64,000 bases of DNA, from positions 4,469,001 through 4,533,000 of the forward strand of contig NC_133907.1 in NCBI RefSeq assembly GCF_964199755.1, in the 5' to 3' direction. The stretch is from Larus michahellis (Eukaryota > Chordata > Aves > Charadriiformes > Laridae). Every line of letters starts with the position of its first letter. Position 1 is the stretch's first letter. A program made the translations under genes and the position numbers. A model generated the notes under the pieces. It worked only from the letters and a program-made list of their open reading frames with translations. It made no database searches and was not told where the DNA came from. Shown piece by piece: positions 1 through 11,140 of this stretch.

Positions 1-609
1 GCTGCGATGGGCTGCTCGGCACAGCCGGCCTCGGCACGGGGCTGGCGCTGCCTGGCCTCCCCGGGCCCAGCGTGGGACGGGTGAAGACGTAATGAAGTGA
101 AATCTGCTTTCTTTCATTCTTCTCAAGAAGCACCGCGCTATAGAGGGCTGCGCAGCCCCTCGATCGGGGGAGAGGCGCGCTCCGACCCCGACTCCATCCA
201 TTTTTGCAAATTAGTGTCCGCGGGGACAAATATTTGATGTGACTCACCCCCCCCCACCCCCCCCCAAACCTAACGCTGGCACTCGCATGCTACTTTCTGG
301 TGGTGTCACCACCCCAAATAAATAATATCGGGGTATTTTACACAGCCAAAGGGTCTGTCACCCAGGAGCATCTTCCCCAGCCGGCCGAGCTCTGCTCTGG
401 AGCAGCCCAAGACCCTGGGCTGGCCCTGCCCAGGGGGGTCAAGGAGGGGTGGGCACAGCGGGTGAGAGTCCCGGCTACTCCCTGGCACCGCAGCCCACAG
501 CCCGGTGGAGCGAGCTGGCACAGGGCTGGCATGTCCCAGTGCCCTGCTCAAAGCCTGGCCCCGTGGCAATGAAACTCAGCCGCTTCTGGAGCAGAGGGTG
601 GTGCCAGCG

Positions 610-697
610 CAGGCACGGCACGTAGCACGGCGTGGCGTGGCACAGCATGGCCTGGCACTCAACACAGCACGGCACGGCACGGCATGGCATGGCACCG
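610..697. repeat. Degenerate GGCAC/GGCAT pentanucleotide repeat
   Basis: Repeated GGCAC, GGCAT and GGCGT units, interrupted midway by a short unique segment. This is a simple-sequence tract without coding features. Confidence 0.75.
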
Positions 698-1059
698 GGA
701 CAAGCCTCGTGCTTGCAGAAATGCCACCCAGAGCCGCCAGCACCTGGGGGCCACTTTAGTCTCAACCCAGCCGGGCATTCAAAAGCAGAGCGGGGCGGTT
801 TATTCCTTATTTATCCCATAATTCACCGGCATGCCCCCATCTCACGAGCCGGTCGGGCCCCATCCCATTCAGGAGCACAGGTGCAGCCCCGCCGGGGCTC
901 AGCACCCATCGCCCCAGCGCGGACCCCCCCCGGCACCCATGGGACCCCCACCCCACAGGACCCCTACCCGTGGGTCCGGCGGGCCATGGGTGCCCAGCCG
1001 GGCGCGGGGCGGGCAGCACGCTCGCGCCCGCGCTGCTCGGCACAGTTGGTTATCGTTAC

Positions 1060-1345
1060 ATTTGGCATCGGTCGCTTCCATTGGGCTCAATAGGGGAGGG
1101 AGAGAGAAAAAGGAAAACTCAGCTCAGGGCGATTTAATAAGTTCAGTGTTACGAGCTGGGGAAAAGCTGTGGAACACACAAGTGGTAACGCAGGATTAAT
1201 CTTTCCTTTAGTCTTGGGAATTATGTTTTCATTAATCCTAATTTTTCCAGATGTTTCACTCCTTATACCATGCTCTTCAAAGCCTCTGTGGCTGCAAATT
1301 CTAATGAAGCCATGAGAACATTTTAAAGAGAAAGATTCAAAGCTT
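1060..1345. promoter_or_regulatory. AT-richer island, candidate conserved noncoding element
   Basis: Within very GC-rich DNA this stretch turns AT-rich and is not simple sequence: it has several TTAAT/ATTAA homeodomain-like cores and a GATTAATC-type motif. It has no good open frame. Its regulatory role is inferred only from base composition and complexity. Confidence 0.3.
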
Positions 1346-1353
1346 AAATTGCT

Positions 1354-1420
1354 TCCTTTTTTTTTTTTTTCTTTTTCTTTTTTTTTTTTCTTTCCCCCCC
1401 CTCCTCCTTCTTTTCCCCCC
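1354..1420. repeat. Polypyrimidine tract
   Basis: Long T runs interrupted by single C bases pass into C-rich sequence. It is a low-complexity tract, possibly H-DNA forming. Confidence 0.8.
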
Positions 1421-2204
1421 GGTTGGGCTGTCGGGGAGTGCATGCGTGTGCGGTCCCAGCGCCTCCACATGTTGTGTTACACAATGTGCTAACAAGATGG
1501 AGAAGGCCACTCGGACCGCGTGATGCCGGTGTGACGTCTGTTCGGCTTTGTGTGTCCCCCCCCTGCCCCTACCCTGGCAGGACCCGGTTGCGAGGGGCTG
1601 GGGAGGGGGGGGGCTGGCCCCCCGCCCGCCGCCTGACAGCCGGCACCGCGACTCCTGGGGTCGGAGCTGGACGGGAGCTTTTAAAACGCTGGTGGTGCTC
1701 GCTCCCGGCGCGCTCAGACACCGCGCGGGTGTTTGTGTAGGACCTACAGAGGGGATGGAGAAGGAGCCAGGCGAAGCTCCGTGGGCAGCCCGGCTCACCG
1801 GCAGGATCTTTAAGGGATTTCGGGGTGCTGCAGGCTCAGGAGAAGAGTGATGCCGAGGCCGGGGGTGCCATCGTTTGTCCCTCCCCACCGCGTGGTGCCT
1901 CGGACGGGTGTCCGCTCGCTGTCCTGCCGGGATGAAGCCGGAGCTCCTGCTCCCTCCTGCCCGGCAGCGGGTCCCCAGCACCCATCCCCGGCTGCCGGCA
2001 CATCGCCACGGGATGAGGGCACCCCGGTGCCACCACGGCGTTCCCAAACCTTCTCCGGCCAACCCCAGCCCGGCACAGCCGCAGGATCCGGCCGCCGCCA
2101 CCCGGCTGGGCTGAGCATCCCTTCCTCGCCGGGAGCCCTCGTCTGACGCAGGAGGTCAGACAAGACGATCGGAACAATCCTCCCGGTCTCCAGCGCCGGG
2201 GATT

Positions 2205-2480
2205 CAGATCCATGTACTTATATGGCCTGCAAAATGCGGTGGGAGCATGACCAACGTCTGGAAATCCAGATATGACTAGATCCCTTCATTAGTAATTTCT
2301 TGTACATGACTTTCTAGACCATAGGGATTTGTTAAATTTGCAGGAGTGTTTTCTCACAGTGCCATGGACTGGCTGCTGCCAGCATATATTGGCTCGGATC
2401 TGTCAGATCCTGTTGCCTTATATGACCCTCGGTTAATTCAGCTTTTCTTTGTATCCAGCCCTCAGCGGGGAACTCCTCTC
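2205..2480. promoter_or_regulatory. AT-richer island, candidate conserved noncoding element
   Basis: About 275 bp of complex AT-richer sequence sits inside GC-rich flanks. It has TTATATGG and TTATATGA (CArG-like) words and a TCATTAGTAATT homeodomain-like stretch. No plausible exon is visible. An enhancer role is inference. Confidence 0.3.
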
Positions 2481-2849
2481 GCAGTCTCAGCGTGGATCAT
2501 GCTAAAATGGTTCCCCGGTCCTCCTGCCATAAAACAACTGCCCACACAGTGAAAGGGGGACGTGGGGGGTGGAATTCAATGGTCCCCTCCCCGCCGCCCC
2601 GGCCCTCGCCAGATGCTTCCTCCATCCCCGCTCCTTCGGTGGCGAAAGCAAGCTCTCCATGCCTGGAAAATGTTACCGGAGGGACCGGACCTTCACCCCC
2701 GGTGCCGGGTCCCCCCCACCAGGACCGTGGCATCCCGCCGGCGCACCCCGCACCCCGGGGTTAATCATTCGCCGCCCTCGGGGGTGCTCCGGGGATGGAG
2801 GGAGGGGGACTTTCACCTTCCCAGCGACCTCTTGAAACTTCGACCTTCT

Positions 2850-2866
2850 TTTATGGGCCCCATAAA
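2850..2866. promoter_or_regulatory. 17-bp inverted repeat TTTATGGG-C-CCCATAAA
   Basis: Two perfect 8-bp arms are separated by a single C. Each arm contains TTTATGG, which resembles CDX/posterior-HOX and half-CArG sites. Such a site could bind a dimer, but this is not shown by sequence alone. Confidence 0.35.
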
Positions 2867-4499
2867 GGTTATTTTTTAATCTGTGCCCCAGCGGTGTTTC
2901 CCCCCCCTTCTCCACAGAAGGGGTCTTTGGCCTGGGGACAGCGTGGGCATCGCCGCTTTGTGCATCTCCTCTGGTTTGGGGAGCGAGGAGGCTGAACGGG
3001 CTGGCCTTTTTCCCAAGGGAAGGGGATGGTGGTACCCAACGGCTCGGCAGAGGAGCGTGGTCATGGTTGGCCCTGGTCTCTGTGTGTATCCATGTGCCGG
3101 CACGACTCAGGCCCACGTTGGGTCCCTCCAATGGCTTCTGCCCCTCTGTGAGCCTGGATAAGCATCCCAAATCCCCGAGTGCTGCCAGGGCAAGATTTCC
3201 AGGTGGAAAAAGGGCACGTGTCCAAGGACATCTCGCTGAGCTTGCAACTCCCTGTTGCCCGCCAACTGAGATAAGGAGCTGTGTGCTTTGGGACAACAGT
3301 GTCACCTCCCGAAACACACCCGTCCCTGATCCCGGCAGCCCAACCCCACGCTGCCGCTTCCTTGTATGCCCTTGCACAGCATCTATGGACCTGGCAAGCC
3401 GAGCCCGGCCAGGGCACCCCAACCTCCCGGTGTCCCCACACCTCTGCCCCTTGCCAGAGGTGACGGCCGGATCCAGGAGGATTTTTTCATCCCAAACCTC
3501 CCAGCACGATGCTTGTCCTCTCCAGCAGATGTGGCAGCACCGGGATGCTCCAGGAGAACACATCTCCTCCAGCAAACTCCTCGCAGGAGGATTACTGTGC
3601 CGTAACCTTGAAATCTTTGAAGCACTCTGCTTTCTAAAAGACCTGTTCAAAAGCTTTTTCTTTTAGCGTTTTATTTAACCTCACCTTAAAAAAAGGCCCC
3701 AAACCGAAGCGGGAAGGGGAGGGCTGAGCCGCCACAGGGCAGCAGGAGAGGACCGGTGAGCGCTCCGGTGTCGGCACGCCGGGGTGAGCCCTGCCCTCGC
3801 TGACACACAGCTCCCTTGCTCAGCCGGGGCCAAAACGTTTCCCCCAGCTCCTTAAGGGCAGCCCGGCTCCTCCATTTCAAGAGCTCCGAGCATCACCCTG
3901 GGGTTTTGTCTCACCGGCCATGAACCGAAGAGCTTTTACTGCGCCAGGCTGTCCCCTGGAAAGTCCCTTTGGCAGGTTGGTGTGGTCACAGGTGAAGGGT
4001 CAGGGGGCCGAAATCATCTTTCTTTGCCTTTATTATACCAGCAAGGGGTGGGGGAGGCTTCGCCTGCGTCCCCTCGTCCCTGCGCTGGTGGAGGTGGGGG
4101 CCGGCAGCATCCGTGGGCGGTGGGTCGGGCTGTGTCCCAATGTGGGCATGGGCAGGAGCAATGGGAGCATCCTGCCCGCTCGTCCCATCCCATCCCCGGC
4201 CACACCAGGGACACCGGAGAGAGACGTATGGCACCGTGGGGACCCCAGCCCCGCATTTCCTTGGGCAAGAGACCCCCGTGGGAGCACCCGCTGCCGTTAG
4301 CAGCACCGTCCGTGCGGCAGGGACACATTACGGGCAGACAAATCGTCCCGGGTGCCATCCCACAAACCCCCGCAGCTCCCACCACCCCTCCGCTGCCGTT
4401 GGCCATGGCTTGGGCACAACGCAACCCCTCCTCAAGCCCCGCAGGCGCTGCCTTCAAAGCACCTCCTCCTCCTATACGTTGCCCCCATTTCCAGCATCT

Positions 4500-4965
4500 T
4501 TGGGTTGAAAAATGGCCGGGGAGGGTTTGGCAGAGGAGCCTCGCGCAGATTATTCAACAATTGTTTCCCATTTTGCGCCCTCGCCTGCCTCATCCTCCAG
4601 TAACAATGACGAAGAGCGGCGCGGAGCCAGCGCCCGCGGCAGGGGTGTTGAGATCAGGGACAGCACAAAAATATCTTCTCTCTGGAACAAATATTTACCA
4701 ACCCTTCTGCCTTTTGTTCTTGTGGTTCTCATATATTTTTTTTTTAATTTTTTTTTTTTTTTTTCCAGACATTCACTGGCAAAATGTCACACTAAGCAGC
4801 AACCCAGAAACTTCGGGGTAGCTGCTTGGCTGCTCTGGGCTTTGTTTTTCTCGCGCGCTAATTGTTAATGAATTTCCAGCCATTCAAGCCAACGCAAACC
4901 TGTGAGAAAATGATCTTTTCGGCCCCGATTTCGGAGCTTTATGGCGTTTCGCAAAATCCGGGCGG
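4500..4965. promoter_or_regulatory. Candidate enhancer with SOX-type sites
   Basis: A complex AT-richer island contains a perfect 10-bp palindrome, AACAATTGTT, at 4556-4565: two head-to-head SOX cores. A further AACAATG core lies about 45 bp to the right. The island also has AAATATTT words and a T-rich run. Motif identity is visible; function is inferred. Confidence 0.35.
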
Positions 4966-5500
4966 TTGCCGAGCGAAACGTGCATCATCCCGCAGCGTGG
5001 GGTGGTGGTGGTGCCGGAGCCGTCCCCGGGTGGGATGCGGCAGAGCCAGACCGGGAGCTGGGGGGGGGGTCTGAGCTCCCAGCATCGTTCCTGGGGCTTC
5101 AGTGGCGTGGTCCTTGCTCCCTGGATGGGGATGGTTAAATGGGATGTGTACTGTGGTACCCTCATCCCTGGCCGGCTCCTCACAGATGGTCCTTCTCCCC
5201 CCTCTGCCCCATGGTTTTTCTTGTTTCCCTTCAAAATCATAACCCCCCTCCCCCCACCATGTCCACTTTTTGTGGCGGCCAAACAAGAGCACGTGGGGGA
5301 TTTATGGGCGTTGTGTTTAAAGAAGGGAGGGGGAAAAAAACCCTCTTCTGGCACATAAACTTATATCTTCAGTTAAAAATTAACCCTGGCCATAAAACGC
5401 CAACACAGGAACGAGCGGAGCTCACCCGGCGGGTGCTCCTGGGCTGCCGCCCCGTGCCCCACCACCCCACCGGTCACCGTCCCCTTCTGTCCACCTCGGG

Positions 5501-6889
5501 ATGGCCGTGTCACCCTCTACCCGCCGCCTCCTGCCCCTCTTCCTGGGGCTCTTCCAGGGTGCCCTGCTCCTCTTCTTCGCCCTTTTTGTCACCTACGACA
5601 AGCCCTCAGCACAGGCGGAGGATGTCAACTTGGTGGCCAACCAGCTCTACGGCATCTTCCCCCTCTTCCAGGACATCCAGGTGATGCTGGTGGTGGGGCT
5701 GGGGCTCCTGCTGACCTTCCTGCCCCAATACGGGTTCAGCGCCCTCACCCACAACTTCCTCCTGCTCAACTTCTCCACGCAATGGGCGCTGGTGCTGCAG
5801 GGCTTGCTCCATCACTTCCACCACGGCCAGGTCCACCTGGACCTCCACAACCTCCTCACCGCTGAGTTCGCTGCTGTGACGGTGCTCATCTCTGTGGGGG
5901 CCGTCCTGGGAAGGACCAGCCCCTGCCAGCTCCTTGTCATGGCCGCCTGTGAAGTCCCCATCTACCTTGCCAGCGAGTGGGCCATCACCACCCAACTGGG
6001 CGTCCTGGACGTGGGGGGCACCATCACAATCCACGTCTTCTCCTGCTATTTTGGCCTCGGCATGTCCAAGGCTCTGTTTGGGGCAGTGCAGCAGCCACCG
6101 CACCCCAAGGAGACCCCAACACCCCGCTCCGACCTCCTGTCCCTCGTGGGGACGCTCATCCTCTGGGTTTTCTGGCCCAGCTTCGTGGCCGTTCTCTGCC
6201 AACCAGGAGATGCCCAGCATCGTGCCATCCTGAACACCCTCCTGGCCATGAGTGCCAGCGCTGTGACCACCGTGGTGGCCTCCAGCCTGCTGGAGAGTGA
6301 CGGCAAGCTCAGCCCTGGCCACCTGCAGAACGGCAGCCTGGCCGGCGGGGTGGCCATCGGCGCGGTGGCCGACATGGCCGTGCCACCGGTGGCCGCCCTC
6401 GCCCTGGGTAGCCTCTCGGCCGTGGCGTGTGTCCTTGGCTTCAGGTTCCTCACCCCGCTCCTGGCAAGGAAGCTCGCGCTCTGGGACCAGTGTGGCATCC
6501 ACAACCTCCATGGCTTACCCGGCATCCTCGGCGCCGCAGCCAGTGCCGTGGCCATCCTGGTGGCACCCGAGGACACCTCTGGGTCCCACTTCTCCCAGGT
6601 GTCCCCCACCGGGGGCAATGCCAGCGAGGCATTATGGGGAGAGTGGGGGGACCACGGCGCGGGCCGGCAGGCGCTGTGCCAAGCGGCGGGGCTGGCAGTG
6701 GCCATCGGGGCCTCGCTGCTCACCGGGCTACTCACCGGTGCCGCGCTCCGGCTGCCCTGCCTGGCCCGGCCGCCCGAGCGGCTCTGCTTTGATGACTCGC
6801 TGTATTTTAAGATCCAGGATCAGGCTGAGAACTCCAGGACGGGTGACACTGTCGAGGAAGGAGCCCTGGCTCTGAGGGAGCGGGTTTAG
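5501..6889 (+). CDS. Rh-family ammonia channel, Rhp2-like, single coding exon
   Basis: A membrane NH3/NH4+ channel of the Rh glycoprotein (Amt/Rh/Mep) family, 462 codons in one uninterrupted exon. The start has Rh-like N-terminal sequence and a G at +4. About twelve hydrophobic segments are visible, the first near residues 12-31 and the last near 393-418. Family pore residues are present: Asp170 and His178 in DVGGTITIHVF, the second pore His337 in GIHNLHGLPG, and the phenylalanine gate as Phe123 (AEF) and Phe228 (WPSF). QNGSLAGG (from 276) and the tail LCFDDSLYF match the family. The extracellular loop after helix 1 (about 32-57) has no N-X-S/T sequon, unlike most Rh glycoproteins. RHAG, RHBG and RHCG have about ten exons, whereas shark Rhp2 was reported with one coding exon, so Rhp2 is the best assignment. 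An expressed RHCG-type retrocopy is the alternative. No break is visible. Confidence 0.9.
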   Translation: MAVSPSTRRLLPLFLGLFQGALLLFFALFVTYDKPSAQAEDVNLVANQLYGIFPLFQDIQVMLVVGLGLLLTFLPQYGFSALTHNFLLLNFSTQWALVLQGLLHHFHHGQVHLDLHNLLTAEFAAVTVLISVGAVLGRTSPCQLLVMAACEVPIYLASEWAITTQLGVLDVGGTITIHVFSCYFGLGMSKALFGAVQQPPHPKETPTPRSDLLSLVGTLILWVFWPSFVAVLCQPGDAQHRAILNTLLAMSASAVTTVVASSLLESDGKLSPGHLQNGSLAGGVAIGAVADMAVPPVAALALGSLSAVACVLGFRFLTPLLARKLALWDQCGIHNLHGLPGILGAAASAVAILVAPEDTSGSHFSQVSPTGGNASEALWGEWGDHGAGRQALCQAAGLAVAIGASLLTGLLTGAALRLPCLARPPERLCFDDSLYFKIQDQAENSRTGDTVEEGALALRERV

Positions 6890-8590
6890 GCAATGGCGTG
6901 TGTGCAGACGTGGCGAGGGATGGGGGACCAGCTCGGGGGTTGGCCCTTTCTGCCCCCGTCACCTGGCAGGAGACCTGCCCCGTGTCTGGCTCCAGCCGCC
7001 GAGGATGCTGGCAGGGCCAGGGCAGCTCCCTGGCGTGGGTCCTTCCTCCATCCTCCCACCCCGATGCTGCAGACCCCCTCCTCTGCCCTGGCTGCTCCCA
7101 GGATCCTCCAACCCTGGCAGTGATGAGAAACAACCTGAGGGTGTCTCCCCCGGGATGGCTAATAACCCCCGGCTAACCCGAATGTCCCCATCACGGGGCT
7201 CCAGCACCAGCTGCAGTTGGCATCACCCTGACCCTCGGCTCCGGCTCCCGCTCGGAGCTCCCCTGCCCGGAACAGGCAGCACCCTGTGGGGGTTGCGGCT
7301 CCAGCCACAGCTCGGGACTCGGCATCCCCTGCCCGGAGGATGGAAACGCAGCGGTGGGGTGAGGTGAGATGAGCTGAGCTGGCTCCGAGCAAGGGATTTT
7401 AGAGGGATTTGATAACCTGCACTGGGCAAGCCGCTCTCCGGGACACATTGCAAAGGGAGGTGCCAGCTTTTTTTACCATGCAAGTGGCGACGAGGACGCA
7501 GCCCGAGCATGGAGAGGACCCTTGGAGAGAGCTGGGATGCAGGAAGGACCTCCACCCCGCAACACCCTCATCCCACCCTGAAGCTGGGGCTGGGAAAGCT
7601 GTTGCCAGCATCCCAGGGTGCTGGGGGGCCCCGAGGAAGAGCAGCGGCCCCAGTTCCATCCCGCCCTGGGCAGCGAGCCGCTTCCACCCCGCGGAGGACA
7701 AAGCCTGCGGTCCATCGCTGGCATGTGGCAAGCTGCGAGCGCGGGGCCGCATCCTGCCCGGGGAGCGAGGGCTGTGATTCACATCCCACCACCACCCCCC
7801 CTCCATGAGTCACCGCTGCCCCTGCACCGCCACGGATCCCGCTGCTGCGGAGACAATGTCGACGATGCTCGATGCTCGTGGGCTCCCGAGGGGGTGGAGG
7901 CAACCAAACCTCCCCCCCAGCACCAGCCGCAGGAGCTGGGGGCTCTCAGCGCGGTTTGGGGTCCCCAACCCCACGCTGGATCCCTAACCGCCCGGCATGG
8001 CCCCAGGCAGAGCCGGCACCAAGAGGGAGCGAAGCTGGGGAATTCGCCCTCCAATAATCACAAACAGGCTCGGGAGCCCGGGCGTGTTTGGTTAATTGTT
8101 AGAATAAAATATTGCCGAGCTCTGACAAAGGAATCCTGCCCCACAGCCCGGCGCGGCCGAACAATGGGCCCCGGCGCAGGATGCCGCAGGCCGAGCAGCG
8201 GGGCCAGGGGCCGCGGTGGCGGGGGGCAGCGCGGTCCCCCTTGCTCCCCAGCCGAGCCCCGGTGGCCCCCCAGCTTCTCGGCATGGCCGTGCCCTTGCTG
8301 GGGTTGGAGCCACGGCGCACCCGCTGCCTGGCTCCCGCTGGGCGTCGAGAGCCGCCGGAGCCTGCGCCCACCCGGGGAGCTGCCATAGCATGGGGGCCGG
8401 CATCGGCAGCATCCAGCCTGCACTCCCGCCGAGCCCGGCATCCCGGTCCCGCCGGCTTCCCCCCATGCAGAGGCCTGCCGGCTCCAACGCCCGGCTCCGG
8501 CTCCAGCTCCGGCGGCGGGGAGGAGGGTGCATGGGGCCAACAGCACCAGCGACTGCAGCCATCCCCACCCCGGGAAGCAGCCGTGGGGAG
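6890..8590. other. Probable 3' flank/UTR of the Rhp2-like gene
   Basis: GC-rich sequence without coding motifs. The first good AATAAA after the stop on this strand is at 8103-8108, so a 3' UTR of about 1.2 kb is possible but unproven. The open frames here are overlapping composition artefacts. Confidence 0.4.
8103..8108 (+). terminator. Candidate polyadenylation signal AATAAA
   Basis: A canonical AATAAA hexamer in a local AT-rich patch about 1.2 kb past the Rhp2-like stop codon. Its use by that gene is inferred from position only. Confidence 0.4.
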
Positions 8591-8595
8591 GAATC

Positions 8596-8925
8596 ACATG
8601 CACACACGCATGCAGACGCATGGACATGCGTGCACACACCCATAGTCACATGCACACACCCCTGCACGCACACAAAACGGTGTGCACGCATCCATGCGCA
8701 CACCCGCACATGCACGCACACACATATATCCTCATGCACACACACGTATGCACGTGCGCACACGCAAAACAGCGTGCACGCATCCACGCACCCCCCAACA
8801 CACACGCGGATGCACACACACACACAACCACACACCCGCCCCATACACACACACCCACACACGTACATGCACGCACGGACATATACATGCCTTCACACGC
8901 ATGCACGCGCACATAACACGCGCAG
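8596..8925. repeat. CA/CG-rich degenerate simple repeat
   Basis: About 330 bp of alternating purine-pyrimidine sequence built from CACACA, GCACGCA and GCATGCA words. A longer internal motif around GTGCACGCATCCA occurs twice, near 8690 and 8775. Such sequence can adopt Z-DNA. The Cys/Val- and His/Thr-rich open frames through it come from the repeat. Confidence 0.85.
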
Positions 8926-11140
8926 CCCCGAGGCTGCACGCCTTTTGCCGGCGGAGGCGGCAGTGGAGTGGGGCAGAGCGCCTTTCCAGCATCTCCCAGC
9001 CCTTCCCGGCGAGGACAAGGATACGGCCCCTCCCTGAGCCGCCTGCGGCACCCGGCGGGGGAGCGGGCAACAGGGACGCGGGGAGGGAGAGCCCCCAGAG
9101 CTGGGCCTGGGCGCACCCCGCCTCTCGGCTGGCATGTCCTGGCACGGGCACCCCAGCACGCCATGGCACAATCTGGTCTGCAGATGCTTCCAAAACCAGC
9201 AACGGGCCCAGGAAACGGGGGAGTTAAGAGGGGGGGAGTCAGCACTTTCCCGCTGCCCGGAGGGGCTCAGACACCCAGCATCCCATGGCCGGGGGGGTGC
9301 CAGGACCCACCTGGGCCGCGGCACAGCTCCGTGCAGCCCCGTTCCCGGCCGTCCCCATCCCCCGGGACCCGCCGTCCTCCAGCTGGAGCCGGGCAGCGAT
9401 GCCGCTGGGTGTGCCGCCCCGCGCCCGGCTCTCCCCGCTCCTCCAAACCAGCCGCTCTCTCCAAAGGATGGAGCAGTAAAATATTCAGCAGAGCCCCTAG
9501 CGTTTATCACACCGTAAATCTGGGCTTTCAACAGCTTTACGATGCTGCAGGGAGATGGGAGAGAACAAAAACGCTGCTCTGCTTCGTCAGACACAGCCTG
9601 CGTGTGCCAGTGCCCCCAGCACTGGGGCTGGAGGGGACGGGCCCCCAGCCCGGCTTGTGAGGGGGATGAGGACCAAAGCAGGGGGCTCGTGTGGGTGAGA
9701 GCCCCCCCCAGACACCAGCCGGGGGGGGCTGCTGGCACCCCAGGACGGTGGCAGCTCTGCTCCAGTCAAGGGGCTGCGTTTCAGTGGGATAGTGATGGTG
9801 GAAAGGGGTGAAACGTGCCTCCGGCATCGGCTCTGGGGAAATGCAGCAGCCACCAGCCCCTGGCACAGTCTCTGGGCTTGGCACCTTGGCACAGTCCCCC
9901 AGCGCGGTCCCCGGGCACGGTCCCCAGTCACTCTGGGGTCTGCCGCTGCCTCTGAGTCCCTCCAGCTGGGTTGGGATGCAGGACGCTGGCCCTGGTAAGG
10001 ACCACCAATCCCCATCCCCGTCCCCATCCTTGTCCCCATTTCCATCCCTGCAGCCCCAGCAGCGCTCGCCACCGACCCCCCCCCCCGGCCCCGGCTCCCG
10101 GCGGGTCCCTGCCGTGATTGCAAAACAAGCGGCGAGGGGAGGAAGCCGTGATTGCGCTGTTTGCACGGCGCTCGGATGCATCTGGCGAGGCCATCAGCCG
10201 GCAGCAGATGGCACGGTGCGGGAGGGCACGGCGAGCGAGTCCCCCCCCCCCACCTCACGCATCCCCTCGTGCACTAACACACGCGTGTGCAGCCTTTACA
10301 CGCATGACACGTCCTGCCCCGTAGCGTGCCCAAGCGCACACATGGCATCCCCGCATCCACCTCGCCCGTGGGCTTGCACAAGCCCACCCGGGCCACGGGT
10401 GAGGTGGGTGCTGGCCGGGCACCGAACGGTTGCCAAGCGGCTGGCATGGCACGGGGAGGGGGTCACAGCGGCAGAGGCTGCTGGAACCACATCAGAGCAG
10501 CCCCCCCAGAGCAGCCGGGAGCGTGCAGTGCTGCCCTCGAAGGAAATGCGCTCACTCCCATGTGCTGCACACTTGGGTTCGCCTCGCTGCTATTTTTATT
10601 TGACTTTTCAGGGCCTGTTTCCTTTTTCCGGCTGTTTTTGCCGTGATTCCACCGTCGCTTCGACCTCGCTTTTCCCCTCCCTCCCTTTTGCCTCTTCCTT
10701 CACTCTTTCCTTCCTTTCCATGCACTCATTCTTGCCGTCGCACCGGGCTCCCTCTCCCCCCTCCCCGCAGCCGGTGCTCGCGGTGAGCTTGCGGCGAGCT
10801 CGCGGCAAGCGTGCCGATGCCCGTAAACCCCCCCAAACACCAGTACACACCTCCCACCACCGCTCAAATGCCGAATGGGCAGCACTGGGCCCAACATCCC
10901 TATTCCCTGCCGGTGATTTCCCGGCTCGGCTGCCTTCCCCTGTTGCTGCCAGCACGGGAAGGGTAATGAACGGGGTCGGTTATTGCTCTGTTTTTATCTG
11001 GGAAGGTGCTGACGGGTCGGTGGAGAAGCTGGGTGGGGGGGATGGGACTTTGCTCCAGCCTTGATGCAGAAAAAGACAATGAGTCACCCCGTCCCAAGCC
11101 ACCGTCCCGCTCTTGTCGGTGCACAAGCCACCGGGTCCCA

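Larger units (their letters stand above)
1..5500. other. GC-rich intergenic region left of the Rhp2-like gene
   Basis: I recognise no protein-coding exon here. The open frames are GC-driven, overlap on both strands and lack family motifs. In the human layout the next gene beyond C20orf204 is SOX18, but no HMG-box sequence is visible, so SOX18, if present, lies left of the window. The stretch holds homopolymer runs and several AT-richer islands, listed separately, set in very GC-rich sequence. The 5' UTR and promoter of the Rhp2-like gene must lie in its right part, but I see no convincing TATA or initiator. Confidence 0.6.

Noticed and set aside
1-5500. SOX18, expected from human gene order
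   Set aside because: No HMG-box coding sequence can be found in any frame, so the gene is either outside the window or moved.
5606-6511. 301-codon antisense open frame in the Rhp2-like gene
   Set aside because: Shadow of the strongly GC3-biased Rh coding sequence; Glu/His/Gln-rich and without motifs.
9808-11064. 418-codon plus-strand open frame
   Set aside because: GC-driven, rich in Pro/Ser/Arg, runs through C-runs and a simple repeat, and shows no recognisable domain.
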